Source of the DNA: Candidatus Sumerlaeota bacterium
GTDB taxonomy: Bacteria; Sumerlaeota; Sumerlaeia; JADFCT01
Length of the DNA stretch: 11,364 nt
Reading direction: 5' to 3'
Assembly: GCA_017161665.1 (NCBI GenBank)
Contig: JADFCT010000083.1
Location: forward strand, 1-11,364
Shown: positions 1 through 6,899 of the stretch, in pieces
Numbering within the stretch: position 1 is the first letter of the stretch
Layout: each line of letters starts with the position of its first letter
Notes under the pieces: model-generated
The model's database searches: none
The model's input: only the letters and a program-made list of their open reading frames with translations
Told to the model about the DNA's origin: nothing
Translations under genes and position numbers: made by a program

Positions 1-1215
1 GGGGATGGTGATCCGGATCTGTTGGTCGGTGGTCTGAATGGAGGCCTCTCATTCTTTGAAAATATTTCCGTCGATGGGCTGGCGCCGGTCTGGTCCCTCC
101 AGCCGGAGACTCTGGCGGAAGTATCGGTGTCCGGTCCCGCCGCCCCGACTTTTGCTGACTTCAATGGAGATGGTCGCCTGGACCTGTTGGTCGGGGATGG
201 CAATGGTGATGTGTTTTATTATGGAAACCGCTCCCTCCCGGGCGAGATTTTGTTCACATCTCCCACACGGATTGTTTCGAATCCAAACATTCAAAACGCG
301 GTTCCCATTTTGGCGGATTTGAGGGGACGCGGCGTGCCGGACCTGGTGATCGGTTCTCTGGCCGGGCCCATTTGGACGCCACCGCCCCGGGGCGATGGGA
401 GCGAAATCGACTTTGGCCCTTTGAAAGCCCGTTTCGCGGAATTGGATTTCGGCTCCCATTCGGCGCCCGCCCTGGCCGACATGGATGGAGACGGGGATCT
501 GGATATGCTTGTGGCCTCCGATGACGCGAAAAACGGAACGGGGCTGGGCATTCGTTATTATCGAAACGAGGGATCGAGGTTCCGACCCATCTGGCGACTG
601 GCCCAAACACAAGTGGCTGGAATCATTGAGCCGGGAATCATCCCGCGAACGATCGATCTGAATGGTGACATCTGGCCCGACCTGGTCGTCGGGACGCCGG
701 AGGGGATGGTTCGGTTTTGGGTCAACATGGGAACACCGGACGAATTGACCTTCAAGGAAGAGACCGGCCTGAGCCTGACCCTTCCAGGGCAGAATGTCTG
801 TCCCGCGCCTGGGGATTTGGATGCAGACGGTGATATGGACTTATTGCTGGCCTGGACCGATCGGGACGGCGAGGGGCAGCTCCATTTGTATGTGAATGAA
901 GGCGACGCGAGTCAGGCGATTTGGGGCGCGCCGGTGGACGCGCCGGATGTGATCAGCCGCATGGCGAACACCACGATTGCGCTGGGTGATCTGAATGGGG
1001 ATGCCATATTGGATTTGGCGCTGGTCGGCGCGGAGGGCGCATTTGTCCGATTGGGAATGGACACCAGGACGTTGGCTTTTTCCGCCCCTGTTTATTGGAG
1101 CGCCCTTTCCGGATCGGAAAGCGGAGTCCCCGCGCTGGCTGATATCAATGGCGATTATCATACCGATGTTCTGTTTGGCGTTGCGGGAGGCGGGGTGGGA
1201 CTGCTCCTCAACGAT
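1..1215 (+). repeat. Eight FG-GAP/VCBS-type protein repeats
   Basis: The repeats share the pattern D-x-[ND]-G-D-x-x-x-D-[LM]-[LV]-[VLA] and are spaced about 110-170 bases apart. Cores lie near 4-30, 157-195, 313-360, 478-520, 652-695, 814-858, 982-1030 and 1139-1180. The first is cut by the window edge. Such repeats build beta-propeller blades with acidic calcium-type loops in integrin-like and bacterial surface proteins. Seven to eight blades fit one propeller, though the upstream gene may hold more. The third (LRGRG) and fifth (LNGDIW) repeats have weakened acidic loops. Confidence 0.85.
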
Positions 1216-4200
1216 CCGCCCCGGTTACTGGTCGAAAAACCCATGCGCACCCTGCTGTCGCAAACCGTGACGGGGCTGCCCGTCCCGTCCCTGGGTGGAA
1301 ATATCACTCCCCTTGCTGATGGCGGAACCTGGAGCATCCTGGATGGGGCCCTGACGGGATCGGCCGTTGATGAAGCCAGTGGGCATTTCCTGGCAGGAAA
1401 TACTGCTGGGCTGGTGACCGTGCGGTATCAATCGCCCGATGGCGAACAGGCGCATTATTATCTGAACATTGTGACGGAGGCTCAGTCGGCCGGCGCGGGG
1501 AAGGCTGTGATTCTGGCAGGACGGCAGGAAGGTGACTCTTTATGGGAGACGACGAACCGTCTGGCCAATCAGGCCTATGAAATGTTGTTGTATCGGGGCT
1601 ATGCAAAAGACAACATTTACTACCTCAACCCCGAGCCGGAGCAGGATGTGGATGGGAACGGATTGACCGACGATGTGGATATGGCTTCGTCCGTTATGGG
1701 AATGGAAAACGCGCTGACGAATTGGGCCGCTGACGCCTCGGAGTTGTTTGTCTATCTGGTGGACCACGGCGAAATCAATGAGATGGGGGCCACGATTCGC
1801 TGCAATGAAACCGAGTCGCTGTTGGCGACGGATGTGGATCAGTGGCTGGATCTGCTTCAGGAGATCCGGCCGGACCTCCGCATTACGGTTGTGGTCGATT
1901 GTTGTCAGTCCGGTGGATTTGTAGAGTCCTGCGCGCCGCCGGTCGGTCGTGATCGTGTGGTGATCGCTTCGGCGTCGGCGGACCAGCCTGCGTTTTTCTC
2001 GGCCGAAGGCGCGATTTCTTTTTCCAATCATTTCCTCTCGGCGCTCTATCGGGGGGCGACGATCCAGGATGGTTTTGAAACGGCGCGACTGGCCATGAGC
2101 AGTTACCAGACGGCCTTACTCGACGATACCGGGGACGGCGCTTGGGAAGAAGGCGTTGACGGGGCGCTGGCGGAGACCATTATTCTGGGCGTTGAAGGGA
2201 TTGCCGATGCCGATCAACCGGTTATTGGGAAAATATCGCCGAATCAACGGGTGACATCCGCCACGACGAGCGTGGTGATCTGGGCGGCCGACGTGGTCTC
2301 CCTGTTCCCGATTCAATCGGTTCGCGCCTCTCTGTCGGCGCCCCGATTTGTTCAGACCGCCCGGCGCGCCGAATCCATCCCCGTCACGGATCTGCCGGTC
2401 GTTGAACTGGCCTGGACCACGGCGACGCAACGTTATGAAGCCGTCATCCCTGTGGCGGACCTGGGAGACTTTGGCGCGTATGCTGTCCAGGTCTTTGCCG
2501 TCGATTCAAATGAAGCCGTTTCGCTTCCTAAACAGAGTTTCATCATGCAGGGCGAGGCTCGGGAGCGGTTGATTGTTGTCGCCGCCGCCAGCGCATACCA
2601 TAACCAGGCGAGCCCCGAGTGGAATGAAGCCATCGCGGAAACGGTGTATCAAACCGGGCGGGCTCGTTGGTTGACCGATGAGGATATGGTTCTGCTCAGC
2701 GCCTCCACCGATCCGCATGTCGATGGCTTGCCCAGTAGATCCAACCTGCTGAATGCGCTGGCCGATATCGACACCGCCGAGCAGGTGACCCTTTTCCTAG
2801 CGGGTGGAGCCGACGGGGGATTTGATATTGACGGAAGTGGCGTGGTCGAAAACAGCGTTACAGCCCAGGATCTCGACGTCTGGCTCGATCTCCTCCAGGA
2901 ACGTATCGACACGCGTATCATCGTGATTCTTGAATTTGCCGGTTCGGGGGACTGGATTGAGACGTTGACGGCGCCCCAGGGGCGGGAACGAATTGTCATC
3001 AGTTCGAGTGGCTCAAACGGTATTTCCCTGTTCGCCGCCCAAAGCGCCGTGTCGTATTCTCAGTTTTTCTTTAATGCGGTTACTCAAGGTGAAACCGTAT
3101 GGCAGGCCCATCATCTCGCTCGGGAGGCGATGCGGGCCATTTCCAATGAAGGACAAAATCCGGGTTTGGATGATGACGGTTCCGGCCATTCCGGCAAGAT
3201 GGATGGATTTCTGGCGGCCGCCACGGTGATTGGCGGCGCTTCCATCCACAGCGCCCCCCGTCCAATCGTTGGGCGAGCCGACGTGGCCGTTGCGAATGAG
3301 AGTGACGACGCCGAAGCCCTGTTGTGGGCTGATCATATCTATGCGCCGAAGGGACTGAAGCGGTTGGTCGCGCATCGCCTTGGGGCGAAGGCCGAAGGGG
3401 CCGCCTCCGATGTGGTTAGTGAGGAAATGGTCTTCATTGATGCGAGCAGCCGATGGGAACTGGAAATCGAACCGTTCGACAGGACCGCGACGGCGCGTTT
3501 CGTTTTGTTCGCTCAGGAACCGACCGGCGTCTGGTCGGAGCCAAGGATTGTCGTTTATGGTCCCGCCGGAGCGGACGATCGCTATGACCGCTTTTATGGT
3601 GATGACGGTTTGCATACGTTGAACTTCGTCACAAGCGGCGGAGTGGTTCAGTCTCATAATTTCCGTTATCCAAACGACGAGGACTGGATCGCCTTCAATG
3701 TGGCCCCACAGCGGTTCTATACGGTTCGGGTCGCCGATCAGGGCCCCCGCTGTGATGCCGCGATCGACCTGTTCCACGGGACGGCGCCTACACTGGCCGT
3801 GGCCCATCGTGACGACGCCTTCGCAGGGGGCGACGATGAAACGCTTTCCTGGTTCTCCGGGGAGTATGAGGGGACCGTCTTGGTCCGGACGCGACAGAGC
3901 CTCGACGCGCAGGGGGCGTTTGGCTATGGGACCAGCTATACGCTGATGATCTCCGGTGATTGGGGCGATAATGCCGGGTTGGCCTCCATTTCACCGACCG
4001 GATTTGGGCGCATTGATTCGACCGGAGGGCGCGTGAACGTGGGCCCCAACGGGGTGTACTCGTTGCACGCCTTGCAGGCGCCGCCCGGAGCGGTGACCGG
4101 AAATGTTGAAATGGTATTGAGTGATCCCGGAGACATCGGGCTGTCCCCAGCCTTTTCCTATACCCAATCCTGGCTGGCGCAGCATCCGCAGAATGCGAGT

Positions 4201-6123
4201 CTTGTCCAGGTGTCGTTGGAACAGAGCCTTTCGCTTTCCGTTCCCGCATCGATTACCATTCAGTTTACCACGAATAACAGTATCGCCAGCTTCCCGATCG
4301 ACGATCTGGAAGGGTCGGAACCGGCGGCCATGCGAATCCATACATGGAACGGCGCCGAATGGGTCGGGCTGGAGGGAGAACAGACCGTCAATGGAAACAC
4401 CGTAACGGGAACGGTGGACGCCCTTGGGCAAATTGGCCATGCGGACGGTTATGCGATCAGCCTCTTCGCCGCCGCCCCCATTGAGATACAAGCGCCGACC
4501 CCCACACCGATAACGACCCCCACACCGATAGCGACCCCCACACCCGTAGAACCCACACCGACGACGACGCTCAGCCCGACACCGACACCGAGCGCAACAC
4601 CGACGACGGTAGCCACACCGACGCCCATCGAACCCACATCAACGCCGACGCCAACGCCGACGCCCATCGAACCCACACCCACACCCACACCCACACCCAC
4701 GCCGACGCCAACGCCGACGCCAACACCCATCGAAGCGACACCGACACCGACACCGACACCAACGGCGATAATTACACCGACGCCCATCGAACCGACGCCG
4801 ACACCTTCTGCCGTGCCGTCCGCCTCCGCCAGCCCGACCCCCTCGGCCACGGCGACACCGTCTCCAGCGGATCCGACAGCAACACCCACGATGACGCCAA
4901 CGCCTGCCGAGACGCCCTGCACGCCGCGTCCGACTTCAACGCCCGTCGTTTATCTGGACCCGGATCAATGGGATCAATTCTACAAAATCGTCTATAAGAG
5001 AGACGGTCGTTTATCCGATGATCTCTCCATTACAACGGAAGGGATTCATATCCCCAATGGGACGAGTCGTGATACGTTGAAGATTGTCGCGATTGGCGAT
5101 TCCCCCCCGACATGGCTCCGGGAGTTGAACGCTCCGGCCGGACTCTGGAAGCTGACCAGCGAGGCGCCGATTGAAGCGTTGACGGGAGGTTTCTTCAAAA
5201 CGGTGACAGCGAAAAAATCAACCATCCGCCGTATTGTCGCGGATCAGCCCGTCGGAAAGTTGACCATTAAACCCAAAGCGGAAGGGGTTTATCCGGTTCG
5301 CATCCTATATGGGTCGTCATTGAACAAAGGGGCGACAATCAAATTATTGGGCGCGCAAATTCAGACATTGTCCGCCCCGGGATGTGACTTCAAGTCGATC
5401 ACCACCCAATCCAAAAAGTGGCGGGATGCCGCGGCACGAACGGATTATGTGAATCCCGGCGGAATCCTGGGGGAGCCGGTTTATTGCGACGATGCGGCGA
5501 CGCCTCTGGATTTTGAAACAGGCGCCGTGAAGAAGATCAAGGTCACGGGTGGAAGCCTTCGGCCGAAGTTCTTAATGGGAGACTTCAAAAAGATCAACGC
5601 CAAGGGGCAGGTTCTTTCGCTCAAGGGGGCATCTGGAAAAGAAGTCCGGTTGCTGGCCGCCGACCTGGCCATCCCATGGATGGAGACGAGAATCGACGGC
5701 GTTTCCATCCAAGTCAAGGGCGGTGATTTGAATCATACCTGGCTGATGGTGGGTGGCGCGATCCAAAGGGTATCCGTCAAGAGCGTCAAATATCGTGATT
5801 CGGGAAGGAAGTGGTCTCTGGGGGGACATTTGGGGGCGCCTGACGCCGGAACCACGGACACGCTTCTGATCGCCTCGGGTGGGGCATCGGATATTGTGGC
5901 TTTATTTGGCGCCGCGGGAGTAAACGGACGATTCATGGCCGGGGCCACCGCGGAACGGGATACCATGGAAGTGACGCCCACCTATCAGGGCGCTGTGAGA
6001 AAAGTGAAGACGACGAACGGTTCGTTGGATGGAACGGTTTTGTTCATGGACCCGGGCGCGTTAGACCGTTTCCCTAAAGTGTCGCCATCCCGCCAACTGT
6101 TTGAGGTGATCATTAATCCCTGA
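1..6123 (+). CDS. Giant secreted modular protein with FG-GAP repeats and tandem caspase-like domains (5' partial)
   Basis: The frame is open from base 1, where it already encodes an FG-GAP motif (DGDPDLLVG), so the true start lies upstream; a TTG at 22 is not a credible start. At least 2040 residues are present. Order: eight FG-GAP/VCBS-type repeats (1-1215, for example DFNGDGRLDLLVG and DMDGDGDLDMLVAS); an Ig-like stretch (1216-1470); a caspase/legumain-like domain with VDHG and DCCQSG (about 1498-2220); an Ig-like domain (2230-2555); a second, degenerate caspase-like domain (about 2563-3240) and Ig-like domain (3250-3570); a PPC-like domain with DEDWIAF (about 3577-3955); an unassigned beta-rich stretch (3985-4479); a Thr-Pro linker (4486-4947); and a repetitive C-terminal region to the TGA. 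FG-GAP and PPC domains are typical of exported proteins, so a surface or extracellular role is inferred. The signal peptide would lie outside the window. No LPXTG, PEP-CTERM or terminal membrane segment is visible. Confidence 0.95.
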   Translation, partial: GDGDPDLLVGGLNGGLSFFENISVDGLAPVWSLQPETLAEVSVSGPAAPTFADFNGDGRLDLLVGDGNGDVFYYGNRSLPGEILFTSPTRIVSNPNIQNAVPILADLRGRGVPDLVIGSLAGPIWTPPPRGDGSEIDFGPLKARFAELDFGSHSAPALADMDGDGDLDMLVASDDAKNGTGLGIRYYRNEGSRFRPIWRLAQTQVAGIIEPGIIPRTIDLNGDIWPDLVVGTPEGMVRFWVNMGTPDELTFKEETGLSLTLPGQNVCPAPGDLDADGDMDLLLAWTDRDGEGQLHLYVNEGDASQAIWGAPVDAPDVISRMANTTIALGDLNGDAILDLALVGAEGAFVRLGMDTRTLAFSAPVYWSALSGSESGVPALADINGDYHTDVLFGVAGGGVGLLLNDPPRLLVEKPMRTLLSQTVTGLPVPSLGGNITPLADGGTWSILDGALTGSAVDEASGHFLAGNTAGLVTVRYQSPDGEQAHYYLNIVTEAQSAGAGKAVILAGRQEGDSLWETTNRLANQAYEMLLYRGYAKDNIYYLNPEPEQDVDGNGLTDDVDMASSVMGMENALTNWAADASELFVYLVDHGEINEMGATIRCNETESLLATDVDQWLDLLQEIRPDLRITVVVDCCQSGGFVESCAPPVGRDRVVIASASADQPAFFSAEGAISFSNHFLSALYRGATIQDGFETARLAMSSYQTALLDDTGDGAWEEGVDGALAETIILGVEGIADADQPVIGKISPNQRVTSATTSVVIWAADVVSLFPIQSVRASLSAPRFVQTARRAESIPVTDLPVVELAWTTATQRYEAVIPVADLGDFGAYAVQVFAVDSNEAVSLPKQSFIMQGEARERLIVVAAASAYHNQASPEWNEAIAETVYQTGRARWLTDEDMVLLSASTDPHVDGLPSRSNLLNALADIDTAEQVTLFLAGGADGGFDIDGSGVVENSVTAQDLDVWLDLLQERIDTRIIVILEFAGSGDWIETLTAPQGRERIVISSSGSNGISLFAAQSAVSYSQFFFNAVTQGETVWQAHHLAREAMRAISNEGQNPGLDDDGSGHSGKMDGFLAAATVIGGASIHSAPRPIVGRADVAVANESDDAEALLWADHIYAPKGLKRLVAHRLGAKAEGAASDVVSEEMVFIDASSRWELEIEPFDRTATARFVLFAQEPTGVWSEPRIVVYGPAGADDRYDRFYGDDGLHTLNFVTSGGVVQSHNFRYPNDEDWIAFNVAPQRFYTVRVADQGPRCDAAIDLFHGTAPTLAVAHRDDAFAGGDDETLSWFSGEYEGTVLVRTRQSLDAQGAFGYGTSYTLMISGDWGDNAGLASISPTGFGRIDSTGGRVNVGPNGVYSLHALQAPPGAVTGNVEMVLSDPGDIGLSPAFSYTQSWLAQHPQNASLVQVSLEQSLSLSVPASITIQFTTNNSIASFPIDDLEGSEPAAMRIHTWNGAEWVGLEGEQTVNGNTVTGTVDALGQIGHADGYAISLFAAAPIEIQAPTPTPITTPTPIATPTPVEPTPTTTLSPTPTPSATPTTVATPTPIEPTSTPTPTPTPIEPTPTPTPTPTPTPTPTPTPIEATPTPTPTPTAIITPTPIEPTPTPSAVPSASASPTPSATATPSPADPTATPTMTPTPAETPCTPRPTSTPVVYLDPDQWDQFYKIVYKRDGRLSDDLSITTEGIHIPNGTSRDTLKIVAIGDSPPTWLRELNAPAGLWKLTSEAPIEALTGGFFKTVTAKKSTIRRIVADQPVGKLTIKPKAEGVYPVRILYGSSLNKGATIKLLGAQIQTLSAPGCDFKSITTQSKKWRDAAARTDYVNPGGILGEPVYCDDAATPLDFETGAVKKIKVTGGSLRPKFLMGDFKKINAKGQVLSLKGASGKEVRLLAADLAIPWMETRIDGVSIQVKGGDLNHTWLMVGGAIQRVSVKSVKYRDSGRKWSLGGHLGAPDAGTTDTLLIASGGASDIVALFGAAGVNGRFMAGATAERDTMEVTPTYQGAVRKVKTTNGSLDGTVLFMDPGALDRFPKVSPSRQLFEVIINP
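1498..2220 (+). other. Caspase/legumain-like (peptidase C13-type) domain, catalytic dyad intact
   Basis: This segment of the giant protein starts with a hydrophobic strand (AVILAG) and ends near the acidic loop LDDTGDG. The catalytic His is probably codon 1765-1767 in VYLVDHGE. The catalytic Cys is probably codon 1903-1905, the second Cys of VVVDCCQSGG, matching the [DE]-x-C-x-S-G form seen in C13/caspase-clan proteins. Acidic DVDGNG and DDTGDG loops (1645-1680, 2122-2160) could bind calcium. Family membership is read from these motifs and their spacing, and no substrate preference can be deduced. An exported processing protease or a self-cleaving module are both possible. Confidence 0.8.
2563..3240 (+). 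other. Degenerate second caspase-like domain, catalytic residues lost
   Basis: The segment aligns along its length with the preceding caspase-like domain: WLDLLQE is identical, RERIVISSS matches RDRVVIASA, and AVSYSQFF matches AISFSNHF. The position of the catalytic His is Gly (TLFLAGG for VYLVDHG, codon 2803-2805). The position of the catalytic Cys is Ala (ILEFAGSG for VVDCCQSG, codon 2938-2940). The reading frame is intact, so this looks like a maintained pseudoenzyme domain rather than sequencing damage. A structural, regulatory or ligand-binding role is inferred. Confidence 0.75.
4486..4947 (+). repeat. Thr-Pro-rich low-complexity linker
   Basis: About 154 codons consist mostly of alternating Thr and Pro (ACN CCN), with recurring TPTPIEPT units near 4614, 4659, 4722 and 4779 and a more Ser/Ala-rich end. 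At DNA level this gives stretches of near-perfect 6-base repeats (ACACCC, ACGCCG). Such linkers are extended, often glycosylated, spacers between extracellular domains. Here the linker separates the protease/PPC half from the C-terminal region. Copy number may vary by slippage. The reverse strand is open across it only because of the repeat (Gly-Val), which is not a gene. Confidence 0.9.
4948..6120 (+). other. Unrecognised repetitive C-terminal region of the giant protein
   Basis: About 390 residues follow the linker. I do not recognise a named family. A short strand-like motif, roughly G-x-[FIV]-[KQ]-[KTSR]-[IV]-x-[AVT], recurs: GGFFKTVTAK (5188), GCDFKSITTQ (5380), GAVKKIKVTGGSL (5521), GDFKKINAKG (5578), GGAIQRVSVKS (5752) and GAVRKVKTTNGSL (5989). 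The regular spacing of beta-prone, Lys-rich, Gly-bounded segments suggests a beta-helix or beta-solenoid. Only a few Cys are present, and no sorting signal is visible at the end (FEVIINP). A binding, anchoring or secretion role is possible but unproven. Confidence 0.55.
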
Positions 6124-6144
6124 TGGATGGCGATGCGTTTTTTT
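6079..6144 (+). terminator. Candidate long-loop intrinsic terminator after the giant gene
   Basis: Bases 6082-6090 (TCGCCATCC) are perfectly complementary to 6125-6133 (GGATGGCGA). Two wobble pairs and one G-C pair extend the stem to 6079/6136. One base later a run of seven T (6138-6144) begins. The loop is long (34 bases) and contains the stop codon, which weakens the call, but the stem plus T-run at the very end of the gene is suggestive. Confidence 0.45.
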
Positions 6145-6149
6145 AGCGA

Positions 6150-6178
6150 TTGTCATCTCGGAAGGCGGCCGGTAAAGT
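6150..6178 (+). promoter_or_regulatory. Candidate sigma-70-like promoter for the pseudopilin operon
   Basis: TTGTCA (6150-6155, five of six to the -35 consensus) is separated by 17 bases from TAAAGT (6173-6178, four of six to the -10 consensus). It lies between the candidate terminator and the pilin start, giving a leader of about 65 bases. This is pattern matching against the E. coli consensus, and the host's own consensus is unknown. Confidence 0.35.
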
Positions 6179-6237
6179 CGCTCATGCGAATTCGCGATAA
6201 TAATCCAAATGCAATGTTTCAGGATTAGCGCATTCGT

Positions 6238-6243
6238 GGAGGA
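6238..6243 (+). promoter_or_regulatory. Ribosome binding site fixing the pseudopilin start
   Basis: GGAGGA sits 7 bases before the ATG at 6251. It selects that ATG over an in-frame ATG at 6209, which would add 14 residues ahead of the prepilin leader and has no comparable site. Confidence 0.8.
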
Positions 6244-6250
6244 CGGGACG

Positions 6251-6883
6251 ATGAAAGTCAAAGCCTTTACCTTGATCGAATTGCTGATAGTCATTGCGAT
6301 CATAGCGATTCTGGCGTTGATAGCCATTCCGAATTTTTTGGAAGCGCAGACGCGGGCCAAGGTCGCGCGCGCCCTTTCCGATCTGCGGGCCATTGGCGAC
6401 GCCGTGGAGTCGTATGCCATCGATTATGGCGCCTTTCCGCCAAACGATGGGATGGGCAACGCCGTGCCACTGGAACTGACCACGCCGCTGGCCTATATTA
6501 TCCAGGCGAAATTGATTGACCCTTTTTCCCATGACACACGCGATCTCGTCACGTCCAACGCCCAAGGTTATGTGACACCCTATTACACGTATCTCGCCAT
6601 TTTGACCATGGACCAGGCCATCGCCTGGGAACAGGCAGGGCGCCCCATTCCCTTTCAGGCGATTGATCACTTCACCCGAAATCGGAACGCGTTTTTGAAA
6701 TATGGGAATTGGCTGCTCATGTCAAAAGGGCCGGACGGCGTAACGTATGAAATCGGGAATTATTCACCCATGGACTATGTTGTTCGGAGTGAAATGCTGT
6801 ATGCGCCCACCAATGGGACCATGAGCGCGGGAAACATCATCCGCACACAGCGTGATCCCGAGGGACGCATCTTTGTCCGATGA
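6251..6883 (+). CDS. Type II secretion / type IV pilus-like major pseudopilin (GspG-like)
   Basis: The 210-residue protein begins with a short basic leader (MKVKA), the class III prepilin motif FTLIE with Glu at +5, and a hydrophobic helix to about residue 27, followed by NFLEAQTRAK. Prepilin peptidase would cut before Phe6 and methylate it. The -1 residue is Ala rather than the usual Gly. The globular part contains the alpha1-to-loop segment SYAIDYGAFPP (residues 54-64) and the LLMSKGPDG motif (155-163) seen in GspG-type proteins. It is longer than a typical GspG of about 140 residues, with an insert around residues 95-150. The product would be an inner-membrane-anchored pseudopilus or pilus subunit. 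It is the first gene of the run, 16 bases before the next. No other secretion genes are in the window, so T2SS versus pilus use is undecided. Confidence 0.9.
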   Translation: MKVKAFTLIELLIVIAIIAILALIAIPNFLEAQTRAKVARALSDLRAIGDAVESYAIDYGAFPPNDGMGNAVPLELTTPLAYIIQAKLIDPFSHDTRDLVTSNAQGYVTPYYTYLAILTMDQAIAWEQAGRPIPFQAIDHFTRNRNAFLKYGNWLLMSKGPDGVTYEIGNYSPMDYVVRSEMLYAPTNGTMSAGNIIRTQRDPEGRIFVR

Positions 6884-6888
6884 ATCAC

Positions 6889-6893
6889 AGGAG
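6889..6893 (+). promoter_or_regulatory. Ribosome binding site fixing the start of the MBL-fold hydrolase
   Basis: AGGAG lies in the 16-base gap after the pilin stop and 6 bases before the ATG at 6900. This favours that start over a GTG at 6852, which would overlap the pilin gene and add 16 residues with no homology-like character. Confidence 0.75.
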
Positions 6894-6899
6894 TCAGAT

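Noticed and set aside
3013..3807. Reverse-strand open frame of 264 residues inside the giant gene
   Set aside because: It lies opposite the well-supported caspase-like and PPC-like domains, shows no family motif and has no credible ribosome site.
4449..4922. Reverse-strand open frame of 157 residues rich in Gly-Val
   Set aside because: It is the complement of the Thr-Pro codon repeats; the forward frame belongs to the giant protein with clear domains on both sides.
6186..6195. Perfect 10-base palindrome GCGAATTCGC upstream of the pilin gene as an operator
   Set aside because: A single palindrome of this length is common by chance, and no regulator or second copy is visible.
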